From Macrostomum hystrix (lineage: Eukaryota; Platyhelminthes; Macrostomidae), in contig CATNEN010000027.1 of the NCBI GenBank assembly GCA_950097015.1, forward strand, positions 907,501 through 971,500: a stretch of DNA of 64,000 nucleotides, read 5' to 3'. The notes below the pieces were generated by a model, which was not told the origin of the DNA, made no database searches, and was given only the letters and a program-made list of their open reading frames with translations. The position numbers were made by a program, and so were the translations under genes. Of the stretch, positions 1 through 11,500 are shown in pieces (position 1 is the stretch's first letter; the number at the start of each line of letters is the position of its first letter).

Positions 1-555
1 ATCGGGACATTGCAAATCGGGACATTGCAAATCGGGACATTGCAAATCGGGACATTGCAAATCGGGACATTGCAAATCGGGACATTGCAAATCGGGACAT
101 TGCAAATCGGGACATTGCAAATCGGGACATTGCAAATCGGGACATTGCAAATCGGGACATTGCAAATCGGGACATTGCAAATCGGGACATTGCAAATCGG
201 GACATTGCAAATCGGGACATTGCAAATCGGGACATTGCAAATCGGGACATTGCAAATCGGGACATTGCAAATCGGGACATTGCAAATCGGGACATTGCAA
301 ATCGGGACATTGCAAATCGGGACATTGCAAATCGGGACATTGCAAATCGGGACATTGCAAATCGGGACATTGCAAATCGGGACATTGCAAATCGGGACAT
401 TGCAAATCGGGACATTGCAAATCGGGACATTGCAAATCGGGACATTGCAAATCGGGACATTGCAAATCGGGACATTGCAAATCGGGACATTGCAAATCGG
501 GACATTGCAAATCGGGACATTGCAAATCGGGACATTGCAAATCGGGACATTGCAA
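1..555. repeat. 15-bp minisatellite, 37 perfect copies
   Basis: The unit atcgggacattgcaa repeats 37 times without a single mismatch and runs off the left window edge. Because 15 is a multiple of three and the unit has no stop in one frame, it makes a long open frame (QIGTL repeated), which I treat as a by-product rather than a gene. Perfect homogeneity implies recent expansion. Confidence 0.97.
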
Positions 556-1071
556 ATTGCACGTCTCTGTTAGATGGCTCCCGATAATTAAGTAAAAATG
601 CTGGACCGCAAGCTTGTTTTGTCATGGTGTGAACTAGAAGCGGAATTCGACTCGACCAAACAATTTTTTCGCCCGATTTTTTGTGAGAACTTTGCGTGGA
701 AAATAATTTTCTGGAAATTTGCATTGTTTATCAAATTACGCGTTATTCTGATGGAAAACAAAGACATGAATCGGGATTTGTTCCAAAAATTTCGGCTTTC
801 TTAATCGAGACCCCATGTAATTCCTCTTGTACACTGGGTTAAGGGCATCAGGATCCATCGGGGCAGTTGTGCTCGCTGCCGGCATAAAATCATCTTTTCT
901 AGCTGCGCACAACACACGCACTGATCCATTCGCATTATCCTCCCCAGAGACTGGTGGCCTGAAGCGGAGTGACTGATCTGATTATGAGAGGCCGACACCG
1001 GCTGTTCCCGGTTGCCTTACTTTCGCATCTGCTGCCGCCACCCCAGCTGGTCGTCTCGGCCGGAATTTCAC
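556..1071. other. Unique sequence upstream of gene 1
   Basis: This is non-repetitive sequence between the 15-bp array and the TATA box of gene 1. Short open frames occur on both strands but none has recognisable domains or splice context. It probably holds the upstream regulatory region of gene 1; I cannot name specific sites. Confidence 0.5.
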
Positions 1072-1080
1072 TATATAAAA
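1072..1080 (+). promoter_or_regulatory. TATA box of gene 1
   Basis: The motif tatataaaa lies about 95 bp before the ATG at 1176. Initiation about 25-30 bp downstream would give a 5' UTR of roughly 70 nt. The position relative to a good coding start supports the call. Confidence 0.65.
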
Positions 1081-1175
1081 CAGCCTCCCTAGCAGCTAAT
1101 CAATTCGGGAGCGCATCAGAAATGCAGCCAACGAGAATCTATTGAGAGTCGCGCACGGTTTAAGTCACATCGACA

Positions 1176-3720
1176 ATGTCTCGCGTCCTGCAGAAGATCG
1201 CCTTCCTGATCTTCACTGGCTCGGGAGCCGTGGCCACAGTGCTCATGACTATCGCCGTGTCCACTCCCTACTGGATTGAGGTGCACGAAGTGTCATTCAA
1301 AAATGCTCACGGCGTCTCAATACCGTTCGACATGATCACCTACTCGGGCCTGTGGCAGTTCTGCTATCGAATTGCACCCAAGGAGGACATTGGCGAGATT
1401 GAGGAGAACTGCGACACTATCTCTTATAGGGACTTTCGTCTGCAGCTGCAATACGAGAGCTTCCTGCAGCCAATGGTCACCTTTTCACTGATTAGTGAGT
1501 TTAATAATAATTAATAATTGAAGGAGAGCAGCGGGCAATGGCACGTTATTTCGTGACACACGACCAGCCTCCTTGCAGCCAGCGAGGAGGCAATTCTGCC
1601 CCATTTCACTGAATCCTGAGCACACAAGCACGCATATACCGCATGCAGGCATACGTTCATACAAGTGTGTACATCTGCCCTGACTTTCTCATCGTCAGGC
1701 AGTGTACACTCTGACTGCGCCTTGGAGGTTGGCTCTCAAGGGCGTAAATTGCACGACAAGCCCCCCCAACCTTCTCTCAGCGGCTGCGCCCCAAATAAAT
1801 GTGGTCTCGACGCGTAATCGAACTCAGGGACGTCAGTACGAGAGGCAAACGCGTTAACCGCCCTGCCACTGACCCCTGATTAGTGAGTTTAATTTAGAGT
1901 TCATTCTAACAAGCTTTGTATTGTAAGAAAAAATAATTATAGAATTATATTATAGAGACAGATGATAAAGTTTTACACCATGTAAAGATTCACAGACTTA
2001 AGGTCAGAAAAATTCAATATGAAATTAGTTCCAGATTCCGTAAATCCATGTCCTTTGTTTGTTGAAGGCATGGTGTCCCATTCAGAAGAAGAAAGTTTCA
2101 TTTCCCAATTTTATTTTCATAATTGAGCTCAACTTAACTCGTCCCTCAAATTCGACTTGTTTTAGACAACTTCAAGATGGGCATGCCGCTGTACATGATC
2201 AGCCTGGCCTTCCTCATCACGGCCAATGTTGTGTCGCTGTTTCAGAACGCAAACAGAATCTTCTTCCCGTTTATTAACGCGATTCTGCTGATATTTTCCA
2301 GTGAGCCTCTGTCTATCTTGATCAAATGGTGATGTTTTGGTTGACGTGGTTGTCTATTCATTACTTACTTGGTTAGTTGGTTAGTTGGTTGGCTGGTGCG
2401 TTTCCTGGTCTCTTCATTAGTTGGTTAGTTGGTTGGCTGGTGTGTTTCCTGGTCTCTTCATTAGTTGGTTAGTTGGTTGGCTGGTGTGTTTCCTGGTCTC
2501 TTCATTAGCTGGTTAGTTGGTTGGCTAGCTGGTTTGTTTCCTGGTCTCTTCATTAGCTGGTTAGTTGGTTGGTTGGCTGGTGTGTTTCCTGGTCTCTTCA
2601 TTAGTTGGTCAGTTGGTTGGCTGGTGTGTTTCCTGGTCTCTTCATTAGTTGGTCAGTTGGTTGGCTGGTGTGTTTCCTGGTCTCTTCATTAGTTGGTTAG
2701 TTGGTTGGCTAGCTGGTTTGTTTCCTGGTCTCTTCATTAGTTGGTCAGTTGGTTGGCTGGTGTGTTTCCTGGTCTCTTCATTAGTTGGTTAGTTGGTTGG
2801 CTGGTGTGTTTCCTGGTCTCTTCATTAGTTGGTTAGTTGGTTGGCTGGTGTGTTTCCTGGTCTCTTCATTAGTTGGTTAGTTGGTTAGCTGGTAGGTTTC
2901 CTGGTCTCTTCATTAGTTCGTTGCTTGTTTGGTTGGATGTTTGGTTAGTCGGTTGGTTTGCTAGTTGGTTTGTTGGATGGTTTATTGGTAGGTTAGTTCG
3001 TGGGGTTTTTCGTTACTTTGTTTGCTGGATTTACAATGCTTAGTTAGGCTTGTTTGTTGCTTGGTACGCTCAGCCGTATTCCAATGCCCAATGTTGCCCA
3101 GACTCTCTTCTTCTACATCTCCAGGCCTGCTGCTATCTATGGGCTGCATCTATTTCATTGGAGCCGTTGATTTCGAGGGTCTTAACGATCACCCGGAAGA
3201 GAAGGATCGGCCAGTTACCTATCACTTTGGCTACGGCTTCAAGCTAGTCTGGGTTTCCTTCCTACTAGAGAACCTGGCCATAGCCGTCAATGTCTATCTG
3301 TGGATGAGCTACCGCAGCGAAGAGTTGAAGCATCAGCGAGAAAATCTGGCCAGCTTTAAAAACATCGCAATGCAGATGGTGCCGCTTGGCCGCGGAGGTG
3401 GCGGCGGCGGCACCAAGGCATCTTCCTGTGAGCGAGGCAGCCGGGCTCCCTTCGCAACAGTCGCTCGTACATTCAGCTCTGCAGGGCCAGCCGCCGGAGC
3501 CGCTGTAGAGTCTGCCGATGGAAGCGCAGCCGGACCGTCGGCAGACGTGACGGTGGACGAAGCTACTCCGCTGCAGCCGCAGTCCGAGCAGCAGCGCCTG
3601 GAGATGGCCATGCGTCACTGGGCATTTCTGAAGAGCCCCACCAAGCTGAGCCGGCTGGAGCAGAAGCGGGCAGACAGTCTGGCCCGCCAGGTCATGGTGC
3701 GAGCCACCACCAGCAAGTGA
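1176..3720 (+). CDS. Claudin/PMP22-like four-transmembrane protein (3 exons)
   Basis: Exons are 1176-1494, 2166-2300 and 3125-3720, joined through phase-1 introns (donors gtgagt and gtgagc; acceptors ttttag and ctccag). They give 349 aa. Membrane spans fall near residues 7-29, 114-132, 138-163 and about 190-215. The first extracellular loop carries the family signature: W33, then SGLWQFC (W60, C63) and a second cysteine C79. This is the W-GLW-C-C pattern of the claudin/PMP22/EMP/TMEM superfamily, whose members are adhesion and barrier proteins or channel-associated subunits at the plasma membrane. The cytoplasmic tail, about 130 aa, has a run of six glycines and is rich in A, S and Q; it is longer than in typical claudins. 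Intron 1 contains a SINE at the donor and intron 2 a 44-bp array. Which subfamily it belongs to cannot be told by eye. No AATAAA is obvious just downstream. Confidence 0.85.
1488..1893 (-). mobile_element. tRNA-derived SINE (copy 1) with 18-bp target duplication
   Basis: The 18-bp direct repeat ctgattagtgagtttaat flanks the insert (1488-1505 and 1876-1893). Read on the minus strand, the element starts at 1875 with a tRNA-like head. The A-box-like TGGCAGGGCGGT is complementary to 1857-1868 and the B-box-like GAGTTCGATTAC to 1814-1825. It ends in an AT-rich tail near 1506-1515. The duplicated target includes the 3' end of exon 1 and its donor gtgagt, so two identical donor sites exist (GT at 1495 and at 1883). 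A related copy lies at about 16,940-17,160. Confidence 0.82.
1894..2165 (+). other. Remainder of intron 1 of gene 1
   Basis: AT-rich intron sequence follows the SINE and ends in the acceptor tcgacttgttttag. I see no other element in it. Confidence 0.6.
2370..2921. repeat. 44-bp minisatellite in intron 2 of gene 1
   Basis: The unit has the core tttcctggtctcttcattag followed by ttggttagttggttggctgg. Usual spacing is 44 bp, with longer units where an extra ttggctagctgg or ttgg is present. It is about a dozen copies and decays into loose ttggtt-type sequence up to about 3,010. It lies wholly within the intron. Confidence 0.93.
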
Positions 3721-4544
3721 GACGGCAAAACCGGGATAACCCAGCTGCACAATCGTCCTGGCTTGTCCTGAGGTCCTCAGCGTACAAGCTTCACACTTCA
3801 ATTGTTGAATCATTTCGACAATTTTTTTCTACGAACTATTTCGTCATTTCGACAAAAGTAGTGTTTTCCCGAAAAAGTACAGAATATCATGCAGGTTACG
3901 ATGTATTTTTATTTTGCTAATAATAATAATAGTAATAATAATAATAATAATTTATTACACCTGCCCCAATCGGGCCAGACGTGCAGCCGACAGCACAGCC
4001 GCAGCTATTGCGCGGCACATCTGAAGACTGCGTACAGCTATTCTGTCCATGGACTGGGGGACGCCACACCCACCCTCAATTACCCCAGCTGATGCCGTGC
4101 CAATTTAACAGCTGACAGAACTGAAGCAATGCAGAGTTAAGTATCTTTTGCTAAAGGACATTAAGCGTCCCAGCGGAGTCTGACGTCAAAATCAGGTTAG
4201 GAAATTGTCGTGGGGTGAAAATTTGTAACTAATGAGTTTTGCTTTTGCTTTTTACTCAACATGAAAGAAACAATTTGTTTAACTGCCTCTTCTTGCTCCA
4301 GAATTTGGGTTACATAATTTGCTGGCCCTTTTTCTCGTTTCTCTTCGCAGTAGACCTTGATATGCGAGCTAAATGTTTCAGGCTCGTGCATGTTTACAAT
4401 AGACGTATCTTTTCTATTGATAGTATTTTTTTCAAGTCAAACTAATGCTGAAAATACATACGTGGCTCTGTTACAGAAAATTAGTCCATTCAAAACAATT
4501 CAGCTGACCAATAGTACTGATACAATCATCACCTTGCTCGGTTA
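3721..4544. other. Spacer after gene 1, with an AAT/TAA microsatellite
   Basis: This holds the presumed 3' UTR of gene 1, a taa-type microsatellite at about 3,918-3,950 and unique sequence beyond. Short open frames on both strands lack domains or splice support. I see no gene. Confidence 0.5.
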
Positions 4545-5195
4545 GTGTTTTGTGTTTGGATGGTGCTTTAAGATTGATGCTTTGGTGTTGGTGCTTTGGG
4601 GTTGGTGCTTTGGTGCTTGTCTTACTTGACTTAGCTCCAGGGTGGTCCGTGGACACAGCGGGGAGGCGAGGATCGCCCATACCGCTAACCCCTGTAGGCC
4701 GGCGGACAGGCGAGGGTGCGGGGCCGGTCAGGGTGGTCCGCCGGTCCGTCCTGCAGCGTTGGTGTTTGTACTTTGGGGTTGATGCTTTGGGGATGATGCT
4801 TTGGAGTTGGTGTTTTGGGGTTGGTGTTTTGGGGTTGGTGTTTTGGGGATGATGCTTTGGGGTTGGTGTTTTAGGGTTGGTGTTTTGGGATTGGTGTTTT
4901 GGGGTTGGTGTTTTGGGGTTGGTGTTTTGGGGTTGGTGTTTTGGGGATGATGCTTTGGGGTTGGTGTTTTAGGGTTGGTGTTTTGGTGTTTGTACTTTGG
5001 GGTTGATGCTTTGGGGTTGGTGTTTTGGGGTTGGTGTTTTGAGGTTGATGCTTTGGGGATGATGCTTTGGGGTTGGTGTTTGGGGTTGGCGCTACATTGG
5101 GGTTGATGCTTTGGAATTTGTGTTATGGGGTTGGTGTTTTGGGGTTGGTGTTTTGGGGTTGGTGTTTTGGGGTTGGTGTTTTGGGGTTGGCGCTT
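4545..5195. repeat. 14-bp G-rich minisatellite
   Basis: The unit is ggggttggtgtttt with variants such as gatgctttgggg. A non-repeat stretch of about 100 bp (about 4,625-4,755) interrupts it. Clustered GGGG and GG runs on one strand make it a candidate for G-quadruplex formation. Confidence 0.92.
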
Positions 5196-5734
5196 TTGTT
5201 TAGGCTGTTTCAACGTTCTGTTATAAATTAATTCAAGGTGTAGTTTTCTAAAAAGCTTATTTTTCAAACTATAACTTTTTCAGCTGTTGAAATATATGCA
5301 GTCATCTGGGATGTGTTTAAGTGCAATATTTTAAACACATTAAATGATACTTTCAGTTACCTCTATACGCAAATAATATTATCGAATTCTTTCTGTGGTT
5401 CTACAGATAGGAGTCTAGAGCTAAGAATTAAAAGCTAGCCTGCATAACTATCACTATTGTTGACCAGTCGAGAAGTGCAAACCAGATTAATTCTCCAAAA
5501 ACAAAAGACACACAAAACCAGCAGCAATCACTGAAATAAGAAAGCTTCCGTTTTTGTGCTACTGTGGTACAAGCACTTTTGCTAAATAAATTGCACTTCT
5601 CACTTCCTGCCTGAAGACAGCTGCTTTTAGACTATGTCTACGGAATCCAAAAAAAGATGACTCATTTTGGGTTCTATGAAATGTTCACCTGTCTATGCAT
5701 CATTTTATGGCTGACGGTCTGAGACACAGAGACA
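5196..5734. other. Unique AT-rich spacer
   Basis: No convincing gene, repeat or RNA is visible here. Occasional AATAAA-like words are not tied to any coding exon. Confidence 0.5.
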
Positions 5735-7812
5735 GAAGGGGATTAGGGAAAAGGAACAGAATGGGGAGATTAGGGGAGAAAACAGAAGGAACATGAGGGA
5801 GACGAGGGGAAAAAGACAGAAGGAATATGAGGGAGATTAGGGGAGAAAGACAGAAGGAACATGAGGGAGATTAGGGGAGAAAGACAGAAGAAATGAGGGA
5901 GACTAGGGGAGAAAGACAGAAGGAATATGAGGGAGATTAGGGGAGAAAGACAGAAGGAATATGAGGGAGATTAGAGGAGAAAGACAGAAGGAATATGAGG
6001 GAGATTAGGGGAGAAAGACAGAAGAAATGAGGGAGATTAGGGGAGAAAGACAGAAGAAATGAGGGAGATTAGGGGAGAAAGACAGAAGAAATGAGGGAGA
6101 TTAGGGGAGAAAGACAGAAGGAATATGAGGGAGATTAGGGGAGAAAGACAGAAGAAATGAGGGAGATTAGGGGAGAAAGACAGAAGAAATGAGGGAGATT
6201 AGGGGAGAAAGACAGAAGAAATGAGGGAGATTAGGGGAGAAAGACAGAAGGAATATGATGGAGATTAGGGGAGAAAGACAGAAGAAATAAGGGAGATTAG
6301 GGGAGAAAGACAGAAGGAATATGAGGGAGATTAGGGGAGAAAGACAGAAGGAATATGAGGGAGATTAGGGGAGAAAGACAGAAGGAATATGAGGGAGATT
6401 AGGGGAGAAAGACAGAAGGAATATGAGGGCAGATTAGGGAGAAAGACAAGGAATATGAGGGAGATTAGGGGAGAAAGACAGAAGGAATATGAGGGAGATT
6501 AGGGGAGAAAGACAGAAGGAATGTGGGGGGAGATTAGGGGAGAACGACAGAAGGAATATGAGGGAGATTAGAGGAGAAAGACAGAGGGAATATGAGGGAG
6601 ATTAGGGGAGAAAGACAGAAGGAATATAAGGGAGATTAGGGGAGAAAGACAGAAGGAATATGAGGGAGATTAGGGGAGAAAGACAGAAGGAATATGAGGG
6701 AGATTAGGGGAGAAAGACAGAAGAAATAAGGGAGATTAGGGGAGAAAGACAGAAGGAATATGAGGGAGACTAGGGGAGAAAGACAGAAGGAACATGAGGA
6801 AGATTAGGGGAGAAAGACAGAAGAAATGAGGGAGATTAGGGGAGAAAGACAGAAGGAACATGAGGTAGATTAGAGGAGAAAGACAGAGGGAATATGAGGG
6901 CAGATTAGGGAGAAAGACAAGGAATATGATGGAGATTAGGGGAGAAAGACAGAAGGAATATGAGGGAGATTAGGGGAGAAAGACAGAAGGAATATGAGGG
7001 AGACTAGGGGAGAAAGACAGAAGGAATATGAGGGAGATTAGGGGAGAAAGACAGAAGGAATATGAGGGAGATTAGAGGAGAAAGACAGAAGGAATATGAG
7101 GGAGACTAGGGGAGAAAGACAGAAGGAATATGAGGGAGATTAGGGGAGAAAGACAGAAGGAATATGAGGGAGATTAGGGGAGAAAGACAGAAGGAATATG
7201 AGGGCAGATTAGGGGAGAAAGACAGAAGGAACATGAGGGAGATTAGGGGAGAAAGACAGAAGGAATATGAGGGAGATTAGGGGAGAAAGACAGAAGGAAT
7301 ATGATGGAGATTAGGGGAGAAAGACAGAAGAAATAAGGGAGATTAGGGGAGAAAGACAGAAGGAATATGAGGGAGATTAGGGGAGAAAGACAGAAGGAAT
7401 ATGAGGGAGATTAGGGGAGAAAGACAGAAGGAATATGAAGGAGATTAGGGGAGAAAGACAGAAGAAATAAGGGAGATTAGGGGAGAAAGACAGAAGGAAT
7501 ATGAGGGAGATTAGGGGAGAAAGACAGAAGGAATATGAGGGAGATTAGGGGAGAAAGACAGAAGGAATATGAGGGAGATTAGGGGAGAAAGACAGAAGGA
7601 ATATGAGGGAGATTAGGGGAGAAAGACAGAAGGAATATGAAGGAGATTAGGGGAGAAAGACAGAAGGAATATGAGGGAGATTAGGGGAGAAAGACAGAAG
7701 GAATATGAAGGAGATTAGGGGAGAAAGACAGAAGGAATATGAGGGAGATTAGGGGAGAAAGACAGAAGGAATATGAAGGAGATTAGGGGAGAAAGACAGA
7801 AGGAATATGAGG
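5735..7812. repeat. 34-bp purine-rich minisatellite, about 60 copies
   Basis: The unit combines gagggagattagggg and agaaagacagaaggaatat, with a shorter variant (agaaatgaggg) of about 32 bp. The + strand is over 80 percent purine across about 2 kb, giving strong strand asymmetry. Variant units are interspersed, so the array has evolved by block shuffling. Confidence 0.96.
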
Positions 7813-8538
7813 ACGATTCTGAAAGAGATCAAGCGAAAAGGAACTGCATGCAGTTATTTACGAGTGAATAACAGTGGTCTCACCGCGGACTCTTAGCAGG
7901 GCCAGAGCCACGGTCGAGCTGTAACTGGGAAGACGAGATCACACAAAGCAGCGGTTCGTGCCACGCCCCACAGAGGCGGACCCGCAGTCTCGCCTTAGGA
8001 GCGATGATTTGCTGGATCAAACGACTGGAATGAAAAGACCGCATACATTCTCTTCTCTCCACCCCCGGATCCTATTTTTCTCCCACCCACCCCCGGGCAC
8101 ACACCATGGTAGGGATTCGGGATCGGCTCAAAGTCGATTTCCGTAGGCCTCGCACTGCGTGCCAATCGCGGAGTTGTGATTTTGGGATTTTTCGAGGATA
8201 GGAGGGTAGTTTGGAACGTTAACACGGGGAGAGATGAAAGGGATGAATGAGATGATGCCCGTTTAGAGAGGCTGAAAACGCTTCTGCTGAACCACCCACC
8301 CCTGAAAAATCGTTCAATTTTTGTAGCAATTCTTGCCTTGCGTAGAGCGACCATTGCACATTGGACCCGGGGAGGAGGCGGGCGGGGGAGGCTTCTGCGT
8401 GGGTGTGGCTTCGATGCATGCTCCTGGATGATTTTCAGCTGCCGGCCAATGAAATGTCACCAGCCGAAGCTGCTAACTGAATGATTATTAATCTAGGAGT
8501 TTTGCTGCTGTTTGGCTTCGGCTCAACTCTGGCTCAAA
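7813..8538. other. Spacer upstream of gene 2
   Basis: This is non-repetitive sequence of mixed composition. Overlapping open frames on both strands (for example minus 7995-8354) have no recognisable domain. A promoter or an earlier exon of gene 2 may lie here; an acceptor-like ttaatctag ends at 8496, so the first exon called for gene 2 could instead be internal. Confidence 0.4.
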
Positions 8539-11500
8539 ATGGACTGGCAGCGGCTTCTGCTGATCATTGTACTGCCTGCGTGCGGCGGGGCGACAGCTCT
8601 GGCGCTGCTCGTCCTGTGCGTTGGTCTGCTGTGCCACCGGCTGACCGGCTGCTGCTGCTGGCGCTGCTGCTCCACCACGGCAGACAAATCATTGGAGGAA
8701 TTGTCGCACAGGTGTGAAATGCACTGCTTCGCCCCTGATTTCTGCGAATATAAATATAAGCTAAATTATTAATGTTGGGTTTAGAAATATTGACTCTAAC
8801 AGAATTGAATAGTAGAACACAATTGCATTGAATAAATTGAGATAGAGTACACAATTATGGAATGGAACCGATTATTATAGAGTAGAGTGGAGTAGAGCGG
8901 AGTATAATAAAAAAAGAAATAGAATTGAATTGAATGGACTAGAACGGAAAAGAATGGAATTGAGTGAAATATAATGGAATGGAATGGAGTAGAAGGAGAT
9001 GAAATGTAATAGAATGGAATAGAATGGAATAGAATGGAATAGAATGGAATAGAATGGAATAGAATGGAATAGAATGGAATAGAATGGAATAGAATGGAAT
9101 AGAATGGAATAGAATGGAATAGAATGGAATAGAATGGAATAGAACGGAATAGAATGGAATAGAATGGAATAGAATGGAATAGAATGGAATAGAATGGAAT
9201 AGAATGGAATAGAATGGAATAGAATGGAATAGAATGGAATAGAATGGAATAGAATGGCATATAAAAACTTGGAATGAAATAGAATTGAGTGGAAAAGAAT
9301 GAAATAGCACCCGTGGAAAAAATGGATGAAATGGAATAGACGAGTAAAGAAACTAGTAGAATAGCATGGAATATAATACAATTGACAAAAACGATTCCTA
9401 ATTTTATTTGAAATTTTTTTTGAGGCCTGCAAGAACATATATTTCTTTATATCCAAAACCTTATCATGCCGCCAGTCATATTCCTAATTAATTAGCACTT
9501 CCATTAATTGAGTTTTTGACACATTCTGGAAATCACTTATCTATAAAAAATTATTGTTTACAGTTAAGATTTGCTTGCCGTAATTATCGATATTTTATTG
9601 GCTGGCCAGAAATTGCCGAGTGACGCAAGTTATAAATAAATGGTTGACAAGGCTGTTTTTCAGTTGGTTCAATAAGTCCAAACACTGCAGCTTTACCTAT
9701 TGCACCTGCTCAGGTAGATTTGAGCAGGTCAGTCAGTGGGATTTGAGACGCTAATGGACACTGCCCAATGCTGTAGTGTTAGTGAGGAATCCTCATTGGA
9801 AACAAATGAGCAACATGAGGAGGCCGCATTCTTCCCTGACCGCGGAAGCGTGCCCAGATTTGTTTTAATCCACTGGGCCGTTGACGGAAGACAAAAATTC
9901 CGATGGCATGAGGATTATCGACTCATCAGCCAATCTTTACCTCCGTCATCTCTATCGTCCAGCCTCCTTAACAGGCAACTAAATAGCAGTTTGTACTTCA
10001 AATCTCTGTATTCAGCATTAAAGTAAGTGAAGTGTCAACAAAGGATAGCACTTTTCTTCAGATAACCTCTCCATATTTCCATAGTTTCATATTTCCATAG
10101 TTTCATATTTCCATAGTTCCATAGTTTCATATTTCCATAGTTTCATATTTCCATAGTTTCATATTTCCATAGTTCCATAGTTTCATATTTCCATAGTTCC
10201 ATAGTTTCATATTTCCATAGTTCCATATTTCCATAGTTCCATATTTCCATAGTTCTATATTTCCATATTTCCATATTTCCATAGTTTCATATTTCCATAG
10301 TTTCATATTTCCATAGTTCCATAGTTTCATATTTCCATAGTTCCATAGTTTCATAATTCCATAGTTCCATATTTCCATAGTTCCATATTTCCATAGTTCT
10401 ATATTTCCATATTTCCATATTTCCATAGTTTCATATTTCCATAGTTTCATGTTTCCATAGTTTCATGTTTCCATAGTTTCATATTTCCATAGTTTCATAT
10501 TTCCATAGTTTTATATTTCCATAGTTTCATATTTCCATAGTTTCATATTTCCATAGTTTCATATTTCCATAGTTTCATATTTCCATAGTTTTATATTTCC
10601 ATAGTTTCATATTTCCATAGTTTCATATTTCCATAGTTTCATATTTCCATAGTTTCATGTTTCCATAGTTCTATATTTCCATAGTTTTATATTTCCATAG
10701 TTTCATATTTCCATAGTTTCATATTTCCATAGTTTCATATTTCCATAGTTTTATATTTCCATAGTTTCATATTTCCATAGTTTCATATTTCCATAGTTTC
10801 ATATTTCCATAGTTTTATATTTCCATAGTTTCATATTTCACAAATTGAACTGTTTCACAGTTCCATATTTCAAATTTCTACACATCGTTTTTCTAAGATA
10901 CGATGGCCTAAACTATGGCCCACTGCTTCATTGTATACGGTCCCGTATCCCCGAATACCGAATCCCATCATCGCAAATCCTACCCATCAATTATCTCAAA
11001 GGCGACGGCCGCAGCAGGTGATTTCGCACGAAGTTCGCAGCCTCCCTGACGTGGAGCCGCTGCACTTGTTTGCGCCCAACGACAGGCAACCCGTGTGCGT
11101 CTACAGGAGCGGAGAGCAACCTGACATTGGGGCCATCTTCACTGTGGAGACCAGCAAAATGAGAAGTAGCTTGTGTGAGTTCTGTTCCGTTCTGTCCTGT
11201 CTGTTCTGTTCTGTTCTGTTCTGTTCTGTTCTGTTCTGTTCTGTTCTGTTCTGTTCTGTTCTGTTCTGCTCTGTTCTGTTCTGTTCTGTTCTGTTCTGCT
11301 CTGTTCTGTTCTGTTCTGTTCTGCTCTGTTCTGTTCTGTTCTGCTCTGTTCTGTTCTGTTTTGTTCTGTTCTGCTCTGTTCTGTTCTGTTCTGTTCTGCT
11401 CTGTTCTGTTCTGTTCTGTTCTGTTCTGTTCTGTTCTGTTCTGTTCTGCTCTGTTCTGTTCTGTTCTGTTCTGTTCTGTTCTGCTCTGTTCTGTTCTGCT

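Noticed and set aside
10-573. 187-aa open frame of QIGTL repeats
   Set aside because: It is a stop-free reading of the 15-bp array with no other support.
736-998. Small minus-strand frames upstream of gene 1
   Set aside because: No domain, promoter or splice support.
5735-7812. Telomere-like repeat (gattaggggag)
   Set aside because: TTAGGG is not tandem here; it is a short part of a 34-bp unit.
8796-9456. Minus-strand frames rich in FHSIPFYSIL
   Set aside because: They come from the 10-bp repeat; all three minus frames are open for the same reason.
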